Below, piece by piece: positions 9,194 to 17,357 of a stretch of DNA of 38,611 nt (its first letter is position 1; every line of letters starts with the position of its first letter). The DNA lies in contig CANQGH010000013.1 of assembly GCA_947601845.1 (NCBI GenBank), forward strand, positions 1-38,611, in the 5' to 3' direction. The notes under the pieces were generated by a model that saw nothing but the letters and a program-made list of their open reading frames with translations, was not told where the DNA came from and made no database searches. The position numbers were made by a program, and so were the translations under genes. Origin of the DNA: an uncultured Bacilli bacterium. Its GTDB lineage: Bacteria; Bacillota_I; Bacilli_A; RF39; UBA660.

Positions 9194-9965
9194 TTAATCC
9201 TTATTATACATTAACTTATTGTAATCAACAGGTGAAGAAAGTTCTCCACTTGCCATCATGATTGTTTGTAAGTGATCAAATGATTCTTTAGTAAAGTCAG
9301 TAGTTGTTGGCCATGTATCTTGTTTCTTATATCTTTCAATGACATTAGTTAAGTCAGTTAGTGATGTATCAGGGAAAAAGCTTAATATCGATTTAGCAAT
9401 TGTTTCACTATCATTATTATGAACAAAATCTAATCCTTTTTGAATGGCCTTAGTAAAGTTTTCAATTAATTCTTTATTTTTCTCTAAGTAACTTATTCTA
9501 GCACTGTAAGAAGTATAAGGTACAATTCCACCAAGTTCACCAACTGATGCTACTACATATCCATATCCTTGCTGTTCTATTTCTAGAGCGGTCGGTTCAA
9601 ATAAAGTAACGTAATCGCCAATTCCACTAATAAATGCTCCACCCATAGCGGCAAATTCGATACTTGTGTCAATAGTAAGATCTTTCTTAGGATCTATACC
9701 TGCTTCTCTTAGAGCCCACTCAAATGTCATTTCAGGCATTCCTCCAGCTCTTCCTCCTACCACATAAGCTCCTCGTAAATCATCGAGACTGAAGTTATCA
9801 ATTTTCTTTCTAGAAACTAAGAATGTACCATCTTTTTGGGTTAACTGAGCAAAAGTTTTAAGATAGTCTTTTTCGCCACCATTGTAGACATATATAGTTG
9901 CTTCACTACCACAAAAAGCAATATCCATATCGCCAGACAAAATAGCTGCTGTAACTTTATCGGCA
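9194..9965 (-). pseudogene. ABC substrate-binding protein (SsuA/ThiY/NMT1-like), 3' part of split gene
   Basis: This holds the C-terminal about 257 codons of a periplasmic-type binding protein. The frame reads ADKVTAAILSGDMDIAFCG from the element junction, then VSRKKIDNFSLDDLRGAYV, GGRAGGMPEMTFEWAL and TLFEPTALEIEQQGYGYVV, typical of the NitT/TauT binding proteins. The missing N-terminal part lies at 13121-13341. The two parts join exactly across the CC core: 221 + 772 nt = 993 nt, 330 codons plus stop, with LSLVPG running into ADKVTAA as in intact relatives. An internal ATG at 9940 is unlikely to give a working protein. Confidence 0.9.
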
Positions 9966-9990
9966 CCTGTGAATAGTTAAAAGTGATAGC
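9964..9990 (+). repeat. Left attachment site (attL) of the 3.16-kb element
   Basis: CACCT (9964-9968) is shared with the right end (13119-13123). The arm AAAGTGATAGC (9980-9990) is the perfect inverse of 13098-13108. Each arm starts exactly 12 bp from the CC dinucleotide of the core (9966-9967; 13121-13122), as expected for the two half-sites of a serine integrase attP. Confidence 0.8.
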
Positions 9991-10044
9991 CAATATCTAA
10001 TTTATGTTATATAATATTTATGTAATAATATGAGGAGTAAAGTT

Positions 10045-10641
10045 ATGACTAAAGAAGATTGCGTTTTATATCGTATATTAAGACCTCTTGTATATGTCTT
10101 ATTTAAATTAATTTATCGGCCCCAAATTATAGGTAGTAATAATATTCCTAAAGAAGGTGCTGTAGTTCTTTGTGGTAATCACACTAATTTATTAGATATA
10201 CCGTTGTTATTTTGTACTACCAAAAGAACCATTCATTTTTTAGCTAAGGATGAATTGTTTAAAGGATTAGGTAAACCTTTTTTTTATTCAATGGGTTGTA
10301 TTCCTGTTAATAGAAGAACGAAAGATCATCAAGCCTTAGAAAGCGCTATTAAGGTTTTAAATGATCATAAAGTTATTGGTATTTTTCCTGAAGGTACCTT
10401 TAATAGATCTAATGATATTATTTTGCCATTTAAGTTTGGAGCCGTTAAAATGGCTAAAGTTACTGATAGTGTTATAGTACCTTTTTCTATTACTGGAAAG
10501 TATAAAATGTTTAGGAAAAATCAAATTACCATTTGTTTTGATAAGCCATATAAAATTAAAGCAGATGATTTAGAAGATGCTAATATCCAGTTAATGGAAA
10601 AGGTTAAGAAGCTAATAATTAAAAATAGAAGTGAGGAGTAA
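10045..10641 (+). CDS. 1-acyl-sn-glycerol-3-phosphate acyltransferase (PlsC family)
   Basis: This 198-residue membrane-associated acyltransferase makes phosphatidic acid from lysophosphatidic acid in the PlsC family. Motif I appears as CGNHTNLLDIP (NHX4D with H and D present), motif II near GCIPVNRRT, motif III as FPEGTFNRS, and motif IV-like VIVPFSITG. An ATG at 10030 is also in frame, but GAGGAG at 10032-10037 fits the ATG at 10045. TATAAT at 10010-10015 may be its -10, with no good -35. It is cargo of the 3.16-kb element and leads the next gene by 2 nt. It could also act on another acyl acceptor. Confidence 0.85.
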   Translation: MTKEDCVLYRILRPLVYVLFKLIYRPQIIGSNNIPKEGAVVLCGNHTNLLDIPLLFCTTKRTIHFLAKDELFKGLGKPFFYSMGCIPVNRRTKDHQALESAIKVLNDHKVIGIFPEGTFNRSNDIILPFKFGAVKMAKVTDSVIVPFSITGKYKMFRKNQITICFDKPYKIKADDLEDANIQLMEKVKKLIIKNRSEE

Positions 10642-10643
10642 AA

Positions 10644-11510
10644 ATGAAAATAGTTTTAAAAATTTTAAGTTTAGTAATGTGCGTTATTTTATTTCTAACA
10701 TTAAATCTTTATTTAATTACTTATAATGTTTCCAAGATTGTAACTAAAGATAACGCTATGGAATTAGTTAAGGATATTGATGTAGTAAAAACATTAGAGG
10801 AACAAGAAAATGATAGTTTAAATGCTCTATATCAATATGCGGATAATAATAATTTAGATAGGTCAATAATTACTGATGTTATCGGATCAGATGAAGTCAA
10901 AGAAATAGCTATAGATTATTTTATGAATTTAGTTGATACTATTCTTTATGGCAAGGAAAGTATCCCGTTTGATTCCAATAAAATAGTAGTAATGTTTAGT
11001 ACTAAATTTGATGAAGCTACAAAGGAATATGCTGGAATTGTGGATTTATCTAAGCCAAAACAAATGTTTATGAATGAAGTGCAAAAAGTAATTACTAGTA
11101 TGGAAGAAGCTTTCCCTAGTTATGAAACAATTATTGAAACTAATGTTGAAGGATTGACTAGCAATAATATTACTAGTATTCAAACTTTATTAAAGAGCAG
11201 TACTAGGACGACATTAATGGTTGCTACGATAGTAATAGTAATTATTATTGGATTATTAAATTGGTCTATATATCGTTTTGCTATATGGACAGGAATTACT
11301 ATGATAGTTAGTTCTATACCTTATTTATTATTTGGAATGATGTTTAAAAACCTATCTAGTATTATTCAAGAAACGGATTTATCTATCAATATTATTAAAC
11401 TTATTGAAACTAATGTTGGTGATATTATATTTACAAGTGGTGTAGTAACCTTAGTAATAGGTATTGTACAAATTGTCTACTATAAGATAGTAAAACGTAC
11501 GCAAATGTAA
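10644..11510 (+). CDS. Uncharacterized four-helix membrane protein, element cargo
   Basis: I do not recognize this 288-residue protein. It has an N-terminal hydrophobic segment (about 5-28), a soluble region of about 160 residues rich in Asp, Glu and Asn that is probably extracellular, then three hydrophobic helices (about 190-215, 220-240, 260-282) and a short basic tail. No Cys lipobox or enzymatic motif is seen. Start is ATG after GTGAGGAG, 2 nt behind the acyltransferase gene, so the two are surely co-transcribed. Their pairing suggests a joint envelope function. A terminator follows. Confidence 0.8.
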   Translation: MKIVLKILSLVMCVILFLTLNLYLITYNVSKIVTKDNAMELVKDIDVVKTLEEQENDSLNALYQYADNNNLDRSIITDVIGSDEVKEIAIDYFMNLVDTILYGKESIPFDSNKIVVMFSTKFDEATKEYAGIVDLSKPKQMFMNEVQKVITSMEEAFPSYETIIETNVEGLTSNNITSIQTLLKSSTRTTLMVATIVIVIIIGLLNWSIYRFAIWTGITMIVSSIPYLLFGMMFKNLSSIIQETDLSINIIKLIETNVGDIIFTSGVVTLVIGIVQIVYYKIVKRTQM

Positions 11511-11512
11511 TT

Positions 11513-11580
11513 AAAAAAGATTATTGGATAAGTTGATGTCTACTTTAAGGGGCATTTTAAAGTCTAATAATCTTTTTTTT
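11513..11580 (+). terminator. Terminator of the acyltransferase/membrane-protein operon
   Basis: The outer stem AAGATTATT/AATAATCTT encloses an inner hairpin ACTTTAA/TTAAAGT, and eight or more T follow. It separates the cargo operon from the recombinase unit. Confidence 0.8.
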
Positions 11581-11609
11581 GCATATTTTGGTAGTGGATT
11601 GGTGATACG

Positions 11610-11711
11610 ATGAGTAAATATTTATTATTAGAAGAGTATGGTGATATAGATATTTATCAGTTAATAAAAAAATATTTCAATAGTAAAAAAGAGAAGAGTC
11701 ATAATGACTAG
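11610..11711 (+). CDS. 33-residue ORF overlapping the recombinase start
   Basis: MSKYLLLEEYGDIDIYQLIK is followed by a Lys-rich tail and ends 8 nt inside the recombinase gene. GGTGAT lies 3-8 nt before the ATG, the usual pattern in this genome. No family is recognized. A small ORF also precedes the second recombinase (34468-34623), which suggests coupling of recombinase translation to a small upstream peptide or a small directionality factor. Both ideas are inference. Confidence 0.5.
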   Translation: MSKYLLLEEYGDIDIYQLIKKYFNSKKEKSHND

Positions 11712-13110
11712 TAACAAAGTAGGTATTTATATAAGATTGTCTAAGGAAGATTTGGATAAGGACAAAATCTTAGAAAGTGAAAGTATTATTAATCAAAGAA
11801 AATTAATATATAAATATGCCCAAGATGAAGGATTAGATATTAAAGAAGAATATGTTGATGATGGTTATAGTGGTACTAATTTTGATAGACCTAGTTTTAA
11901 TCGAATGATTAATGATATTAAAAAAGGAAATATTAATGTTATTATTACCAAGGACTTATCTAGATTAGGAAGAGATTATGTTAAGACAGGTTATTATATG
12001 GAAGATTTCTTTCCTAAATATAAAGTCCGTTATATATCTATTTTAGATGGTATTGATACAAGAATGGACACAGTAAATAACGATATTGCGCCCTTTAAAG
12101 CTTTATTTAATGATATAGTTAGTAAAGATACTTCTAAAAAAATAAAGTCTATCTTAAAAAATAAAAAGGAACAAGGATTATTTTTAGGAAGTAAGGCTCC
12201 TTTTGGTTATAGAAAAAGTCCTAACGATAAACATAAGTTAGAAATAAATAAAAAAGAGAGTGTAATTGTTAAGAAAATATTTGATTTATCTATTTGTGGA
12301 TATAGTAACAATTATATTGCTAAATTTTTAAATGATAAGCATATTCCTTCGCCTTTAGGGAAGTTGTGGTCATCATCTAGTGTTTATAATATTTTAAATA
12401 ATCCTGAATATACGGGGTGTTTAATAAGCAATGTTTGGACTAATATTAGTTATAAAAATAAAAGTAAAGTTAAAAGGTCACCACATGAATGGATTATATT
12501 AGATAATATGCATACGCCTATTATTACTAAAGAAATGTTTGATAAAGTGAAAAAAAGAAGAAAAATAAGTCCCATTAAAAGATGTGATAAACAATTATTA
12601 GAGGGGCTAGTATATTGTGAAGAATGTGGGTGCCTATTAGGAGCAAATTATATCAAAAAACGAGGGCATTTTGTTCTTTCTTGCAACGGTTATAAGCGAA
12701 ATACTAAGAGTTGTACCTCGCATTATATTCGTTATGACAAATTAGAAAGTTTAGTTATTAGTCGTTTTCAAAATATTTTAAACCATCTTGATCAAGATAA
12801 AATTAATAGATTAAATAACTGTTGCAATGATGCCAAGGAGAATGGTAAAAAGCAACTTAGAACACTAGAGAAAAAATTGCAATACTTATATAGTGATAGA
12901 TTAAATGATGTTATTGATGTAGATACTTATAAGAGCCTTGCTAGTAATATTCATCATGAAATAGCCAATATCAAAAATAGTATTACTAAAGATGAATTAT
13001 TACCATTAGATATTGATAGAGATTTGTTATTTCTTTTGATTGATAAAATTACTATTAACAAGGATAAAGTTATTAAAATTAAATATAATTTTAAAATGCT
13101 ATCACTTTGA
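11704..13110 (+). CDS. Large serine recombinase of the 3.16-kb element
   Basis: This 468-residue site-specific recombinase cuts and rejoins DNA through a serine at a 2-bp core. The catalytic domain has VGIYIRLSKED with the nucleophile S13, YVDDGYSGTNFDRP, and IITKDLSRLGRD with the catalytic arginines. The recombinase domain follows (KAPFGYRKS...), then a zinc ribbon (C305/C308 plus later Cys in SCNGYKRNTKSCTSH) and a coiled coil (about 375-430) that controls integration versus excision. Length is at the short end for TnpX/TndX relatives. It is encoded next to the right end; the stop TGA falls just beyond the 11-bp arm. Confidence 0.93.
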   Translation: MTSNKVGIYIRLSKEDLDKDKILESESIINQRKLIYKYAQDEGLDIKEEYVDDGYSGTNFDRPSFNRMINDIKKGNINVIITKDLSRLGRDYVKTGYYMEDFFPKYKVRYISILDGIDTRMDTVNNDIAPFKALFNDIVSKDTSKKIKSILKNKKEQGLFLGSKAPFGYRKSPNDKHKLEINKKESVIVKKIFDLSICGYSNNYIAKFLNDKHIPSPLGKLWSSSSVYNILNNPEYTGCLISNVWTNISYKNKSKVKRSPHEWIILDNMHTPIITKEMFDKVKKRRKISPIKRCDKQLLEGLVYCEECGCLLGANYIKKRGHFVLSCNGYKRNTKSCTSHYIRYDKLESLVISRFQNILNHLDQDKINRLNNCCNDAKENGKKQLRTLEKKLQYLYSDRLNDVIDVDTYKSLASNIHHEIANIKNSITKDELLPLDIDRDLLFLLIDKITINKDKVIKIKYNFKMLSL

Positions 13111-13123
13111 TTAGTTATCACCT
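13098..13123 (+). repeat. Right attachment site (attR) of the 3.16-kb element
   Basis: The arm GCTATCACTTT (13098-13108), a 12-bp gap and the CC core (13121-13122) inside CACCT mirror the left end. Joining the two ends across CC gives a 48-bp attP candidate with symmetric 11-bp outer arms. The joined gene gives attB, itself with CTTT/AAAG symmetry around the same core. Confidence 0.8.
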
Positions 13124-13341
13124 GGTACCAAAGATAGATCAATATCAATACCATATTCTTCAAAATATCCTTCTGATATAGCGGCATACTGTGGAGCATA
13201 GAAAATACTATGGGCAACCTCTGCAACTTTTACCTTAGTAAGTCCATTATCCTCTTCTTTATTTGTTACTTTGAATACAATTACTGATGCTACTACCAAA
13301 ACAATTAATGCGGTTACAATAGTAATTATCTTTGTTTTCAT
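13121..13341 (-). pseudogene. ABC substrate-binding protein, 5' part of split gene
   Basis: The frame starts MKTKIITIVTALIVLVVASV, a single hydrophobic anchor without a lipobox Cys, followed by VKVAEVAHSIFYAPQYAAIS and GYFEEYGIDIDLSLVPG, the first lobe of a NitT/TauT-type binding protein. After VPG the frame enters the element and stops within three codons (13111). AAGGAGGA precedes the ATG. A helix anchor instead of a lipid anchor is unusual for a Firmicute binding protein. The truncated product of about 76 residues should not bind substrate. Confidence 0.9.
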
Positions 13342-13369
13342 AAATTCCTCCTTTAAATAATTACAGTGT

Positions 13370-13398
13370 ATTATACGTGATAAATTTAAATGTGTTAC
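13370..13398 (-). promoter_or_regulatory. Promoter of the split ABC-transporter operon
   Basis: On the minus strand, GTAACA (13398-13393), a 17-bp spacer and TATAAT (13375-13370) lie 29 nt before the start of the binding-protein gene. No riboswitch fits in the short leader. Confidence 0.5.
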
Positions 13399-13473
13399 GA
13401 GCGGATATTTATGTTTTTGTTTAACTAATTACTAGTTTTTGATAAAATAAAAACTATATAGGAGGATAGATAT

Positions 13474-14208
13474 ATGGAACATATTATTAAAATAAAATAT
13501 AATCATTTATATAATTTGGAAAAAAGTGAAATTGAAGAGTATCGTTTTCCTTATGATAACAATAAAACTTTCAAGGATTTAAAAGAGTTTATTGGCTTAA
13601 ATGATGATGATATGATATGTATTACAGTTTTGAATAAGGTAGAGGGAGTAAAGTATTATTTTGAAACATTTGATTATATAGTAGGTGATGAGGAAATTAT
13701 ATGGAAGGAACCTATTAATAATGTTTTGATAGATGATTTTGTAAAGACTTTTGGTATCGATTATATAAATGTAGAAAATATTATTGGTGGAGTTGGAGGA
13801 GGAAGCCTATTTGATGTAGCTAAAATTACTTTTCAAGTAGTAGAAGAGATATTAAAAGAATTGTGGAAAAGACGTGAAGAAATTAGTTACATTTATACGC
13901 TATATGAAATTTTTAATAATATAAAAGATTTTATTCAAAATGTCACTCAAAAGAATGGTAAAGATATATCGGCTCAAGAATACTTTTATGCCATATTAAT
14001 TCAAGATGATTGGTCTATAGATGATTTTTGTAAAAGATTTAATTGTAATTCTAAACAGGCTAGTGAAGTGTTAGAATTATTAGGTTATAGGTTTAATAAA
14101 AGTAAGAATCTTTATCATCTTACCTCTAAGGCTAGATTATCAACAGTTAAACTTATTAATGCTGTTAGTAATAATTTTAATTATGAAGAAAATGATATAG
14201 TTGAATAA
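13474..14208 (+). CDS. Uncharacterized protein with possible winged-helix C-terminus
   Basis: The family is not recognized. The 244 residues fall into three parts: an N-terminal beta-rich region (about 1-95, FKDLKEFIGLNDDDMICITV), a Gly-rich turn IIGGVGGGSLFD (about 105-116) leading into a long amphipathic helix region (about 117-165), and a C-terminal HTH-like segment (about 168-225, DWSIDDFCKRFNCNSKQASEVLELLGYRF). AGGAGG at 13460-13465 precedes the ATG. It is transcribed away from the ABC operon. No enzyme motif or signal peptide is seen. Confidence 0.6.
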   Translation: MEHIIKIKYNHLYNLEKSEIEEYRFPYDNNKTFKDLKEFIGLNDDDMICITVLNKVEGVKYYFETFDYIVGDEEIIWKEPINNVLIDDFVKTFGIDYINVENIIGGVGGGSLFDVAKITFQVVEEILKELWKRREEISYIYTLYEIFNNIKDFIQNVTQKNGKDISAQEYFYAILIQDDWSIDDFCKRFNCNSKQASEVLELLGYRFNKSKNLYHLTSKARLSTVKLINAVSNNFNYEENDIVE

Positions 14209-14215
14209 TAAAATC

Positions 14216-14244
14216 TTTTAACAAGTCTTGAAATAATGTATAAT
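14216..14244 (+). promoter_or_regulatory. Promoter of pcrA that decides its start codon
   Basis: TTTTAA (14216-14221), 17 bp, then TATAAT (14239-14244). The first in-frame ATG (14243) overlaps this -10, so a transcript from here cannot contain it. The ATG at 14264, behind AGAGGT, must be used. Confidence 0.6.
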
Positions 14245-14263
14245 GAATATAGAGGTAAAAAAT

Positions 14264-16357
14264 ATGGAAATAACTGATTTAAATAATGAACAACAAAAAG
14301 CAGTCTTAAAAACAGATGGACCTATCTTGATTTTAGCAGGTGCTGGTAGTGGTAAAACGAGAGTTTTAACTACCAAGATAGCTTATTTGATAAAAGAGAT
14401 AGGAATAAGTCCTTATAATATTTTAGCTATAACCTTTACTAATAAGGCAGCTAAAGAAATGAATGATAGATTATATGGTATGATTGGCGAAGTAGCCAAA
14501 AAAATTCAAGTATCAACATTTCATTCTTTTGGCTTAAAAATTTTAAGAGAAAATTTTTCCGTTTTAGGTTATCAATCTAATTTCGTTATTATGGATAGTG
14601 AGGATACTCTATCTGTTATAAAGAAAATATTAAAAGAGTTTAATTTGGATCCTAAACAATATAACCCTAGTGCAATAAGAAATAAAATAAGTGGTTGTAA
14701 AAATGAATTAATGACTCCTGACAGTTATGAGAAATATGCTATTAGTGAGTTTGAACAAGTAGTCTTGAAAGTATACCGTAAGTATCAAGACACATTATTT
14801 AAAAACAATTCGATTGACTTTGATGATTTATTAATATTACCTATAAAATTGTTTAGAGAGCATAAAGAGGTTTTAGATAGATATCAAGAAAGATTTCAAT
14901 ATATTTTAATAGATGAGTATCAAGATACTAATGAAGCACAATATATTTTGACCAAGATGATTAGTTCTAAATATAAAAACATTTGTTGTGTAGGGGATAA
15001 TGACCAATCAATATATAGTTTTAGAGGGGCTAATTATAGGAATATTTTAAACTTTGAGAAAGATTATCCTAATGCTGAAGTAATTAAACTAGAACAAAAT
15101 TATCGATCTACTTCCAATATATTGGATGCAGCTAATGATGTAATAAAAAACAATCGCGAACGTAAGGATAAAAATTTGTGGTCTACTAAAGGTAAGGGAG
15201 AAAAAATATCTTATTTCCGGGCTTTTAATGAACGTGATGAAGCTATGTACGTTGTAAGAGAAATTAAAAAGTTATTAAATAAAGGTATTGATTATCAAGA
15301 TATTGCCGTTTTATATCGTACTAATGCTCAATCAAGAAATATGGAAGAGGAATTATTAAAAGAGAATATTCCTTATCGAGTAGTTGGTAGTTTTTACTTC
15401 TATAGTAGAAAAGAGATAAAAGATTTAATTGCATATTTAAGATTAATACATAATGAAAAAGATAATGTCAGTTTATTACGGGTTATCAATACTCCGAAAA
15501 GGGGAATTGGCGATAAAACTATTAATAATTTAATAGAGAAAGCTAATAACTTAGGTGTCAGTATATACGAAGCTATCGATAGTGGTAAAGAGCAAGAGTT
15601 CAAAAAATTAATCGATAGTCTAAGGCGAATAAGTAGCGAGTTAACTTTAACAGAACTTGTTGATAAAATTCTTGATGTGACTGGTATCAAAAAAGAGTAT
15701 GAGGATGAAAAAACATTAGAAGCCGACATTAGAATAGAGTATTTGGAAGAGTTTAAAACTATTACTAAAACTTTTGAAGAACGTGAAGGAGTTGTATCTC
15801 TTGAAGATTTCCTATTGGAAATAAGCTTAGTTAGTGATGTTAATGAATATAAGGATGATAAAAATAGAATTAGTTTAATGACCGTTCATTCTGTTAAGGG
15901 ATTAGAATTTGATTATGTATTTGTAATCGGATTAGAAGAAGGAATATTCCCTCATATTAATTCTCTAATGGATAATATGGAGTTAGAGGAAGAACGTAGA
16001 TTATGTTATGTAGCTATTACTAGAGCGAAAGAGAAGTTGTACTTAGTCAATGCTAGAAGTAGGACTATATATGGGCAAGAATCAAATAATCCTACTAGTA
16101 GATTCATAAAAGAAATCAATGAAGATTTAATTGAAAAAGAGTTTAAGGATGATACAGTGAATGTTCCAAAGGTAACTAAGAATGAGTATTTACTAGATGA
16201 AGAGGTTGATTATCAAATAGGAGATTTTGTTTATCATGATGTATTTGGTCAAGGAAAGGTAGTAGAAGTTACTAATAATCTTATGACCATTGCTTTCCGC
16301 CATCCTTATGGCCTTAAAAAGTTAATGAAAAATCATAAAAGTATAAAAAAAATATAG
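14264..16357 (+). CDS. pcrA: ATP-dependent DNA helicase PcrA/UvrD
   Basis: PcrA is a superfamily-1A 3'-5' helicase for replication-fork rescue, mismatch or excision repair and transcription-coupled repair. The 697-residue protein has the Q motif LNNEQQKAV, Walker A GAGSGKT (K31), ITFTNKAAKEM (Ia), LIDEYQDTN (II), GDNDQSIYSFRGA (III), QNYRS (IV), LMTVHSVKGLEF (V) and CYVAITRAKEKLYL (VI). The C-terminal DYQIGDFVYHDVFGQGKVVEV is the Tudor-like RNA-polymerase-binding domain found in PcrA. Length is normal. The next gene follows after 10 nt. Confidence 0.96.
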   Translation: MEITDLNNEQQKAVLKTDGPILILAGAGSGKTRVLTTKIAYLIKEIGISPYNILAITFTNKAAKEMNDRLYGMIGEVAKKIQVSTFHSFGLKILRENFSVLGYQSNFVIMDSEDTLSVIKKILKEFNLDPKQYNPSAIRNKISGCKNELMTPDSYEKYAISEFEQVVLKVYRKYQDTLFKNNSIDFDDLLILPIKLFREHKEVLDRYQERFQYILIDEYQDTNEAQYILTKMISSKYKNICCVGDNDQSIYSFRGANYRNILNFEKDYPNAEVIKLEQNYRSTSNILDAANDVIKNNRERKDKNLWSTKGKGEKISYFRAFNERDEAMYVVREIKKLLNKGIDYQDIAVLYRTNAQSRNMEEELLKENIPYRVVGSFYFYSRKEIKDLIAYLRLIHNEKDNVSLLRVINTPKRGIGDKTINNLIEKANNLGVSIYEAIDSGKEQEFKKLIDSLRRISSELTLTELVDKILDVTGIKKEYEDEKTLEADIRIEYLEEFKTITKTFEEREGVVSLEDFLLEISLVSDVNEYKDDKNRISLMTVHSVKGLEFDYVFVIGLEEGIFPHINSLMDNMELEEERRLCYVAITRAKEKLYLVNARSRTIYGQESNNPTSRFIKEINEDLIEKEFKDDTVNVPKVTKNEYLLDEEVDYQIGDFVYHDVFGQGKVVEVTNNLMTIAFRHPYGLKKLMKNHKSIKKI

Positions 16358-16367
16358 GAGGATATTT

Positions 16368-17282
16368 ATGGAAAATAAAAAAACATTAGTTATTATGGCA
16401 GCTGGTATGGGTTCAAGATTCGGAGGCTTAAAGCAGATAGAACCAATTGGTCCCAATGGGGAGTTTATTATCGATTATTCTATTTATGATGCGATAAAAG
16501 CTGGTTTTAATCGCGTAGTATTTATCATTAAGGAAGAAAACTTTGAAATATTTAAAGAGACAGTTGGTAGCAGAGTAGAAAAGTATGTTGATACTAGTTA
16601 TGTATTTCAAAAAATAGATAATATTCCAGCTGGATACCATGTCCCAGATGGCAGAGTAAAACCTTGGGGAACATCTCACGCGGTTATGTCTTGTTGTGGG
16701 GTGGTAGATGAGGACTTTATTGTTATTAATTCTGATGATTTTTATGGAAGAGATGCTTTTCTAGTAGCTAGTAAGTTCTTAGATGAAAGAGCAAAAAATA
16801 ATTGGAATGAGTATGCGGTTATTGGGTATAAGGTTATGAATACTTTAACGGATAATGGTGCTGTTAAAAGAGGTATTTGTAAGGTAAATAATGATTATTT
16901 GGAAGAGTTAATCGAAAGTGAAATAGAAAAAAAAGATGGCATTATAACAGCCAGTCCATTAGATGGCAGTGCATCTTTTGAAGTTGACCCTAACACTTAT
17001 GTATCTATGAATTGTTTTGCTTTTACTAAAGATATTTTAGAATATTTAAAAGATAATTTTGCTAAGTTCTTAGATAAAAATAAGGATAATTTAGAAAAAT
17101 GTGAGTATTTATTACCTGACTCCGTTTTTCATAAAGTGCAGGAAGATGGTACTAAAGTAAGAGTAGTACCAACGGTTGCTAAATGGTATGGTGTAACTTA
17201 TAAAGAAGATAAAGAAAGTGTTGTTAATGCCATTAGAGAAATGATTGCTAATGGTGATTATCCCCAAAACTTGTGGAAATAA
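16368..17282 (+). CDS. Sugar-phosphate nucleotidyltransferase-like protein
   Basis: This is an NTP_transferase-family protein of 304 residues with the GT-A fold start VIMAAGMGSRFGGLKQIEPIG (residues about 8-28), matching the nucleotide-binding loop and conserved Lys of glucose-1-phosphate uridylyl/thymidylyl enzymes. DEDFIVINSDDFYGRDAF has the metal-binding Asp pair. PAGYHVPDGRVKPWGTSHAV is characteristic of a Firmicute subgroup often linked to cell-surface sugar or choline metabolism. The sugar and nucleotide cannot be told. It has AGGAGG at 16356-16361 and is co-transcribed with pcrA. Confidence 0.8.
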   Translation: MENKKTLVIMAAGMGSRFGGLKQIEPIGPNGEFIIDYSIYDAIKAGFNRVVFIIKEENFEIFKETVGSRVEKYVDTSYVFQKIDNIPAGYHVPDGRVKPWGTSHAVMSCCGVVDEDFIVINSDDFYGRDAFLVASKFLDERAKNNWNEYAVIGYKVMNTLTDNGAVKRGICKVNNDYLEELIESEIEKKDGIITASPLDGSASFEVDPNTYVSMNCFAFTKDILEYLKDNFAKFLDKNKDNLEKCEYLLPDSVFHKVQEDGTKVRVVPTVAKWYGVTYKEDKESVVNAIREMIANGDYPQNLWK

Positions 17283-17286
17283 AATG

Positions 17287-17316
17287 TAAAATGACCTTAA
17301 ATGGCTATTTTTTATC
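17287..17316 (+). terminator. Weak terminator
   Basis: AAAATGACC pairs with GGCTATTTT (one mismatch, one wobble, loop ttaaat) and T residues follow. It separates the nucleotidyltransferase gene from the 1369-codon gene, which has TATAAT at 17328-17333 and GGTGAT before its ATG. Confidence 0.45.
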
Positions 17317-17357
17317 TGAAAACGTATTATAATTGATATATAAAAATAGGTGATACT

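Larger units (their letters stand above)
9966..13122 (+). mobile_element. 3155-bp serine-recombinase element inserted in an ABC binding-protein gene
   Basis: The element runs from core to core and carries four ORFs on the plus strand: an acyltransferase, a membrane protein, a 33-residue ORF and a large serine recombinase whose stop codon lies beside the right arm. Both ends are defined by the interrupted minus-strand gene, which becomes continuous and in frame when 3155 bp are removed. There is no relaxase or conjugation gene, so on its own it could only excise and reintegrate or be mobilized by other means. The ends are read directly; activity is inference. Confidence 0.88.

Noticed and set aside
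9964-9968. Target-site duplication by a DDE transposase, from the 5-bp CACCT at both ends
   Set aside because: The element encodes a serine recombinase, not a DDE enzyme. The 5 bp are better explained as shared core sequence, with symmetric arms around CC.
13342-13473. Thiamine (TPP) riboswitch before the ThiY-like operon
   Set aside because: Only about 30 nt lie between the promoter and the start codon, and no thi-box motifs are visible.
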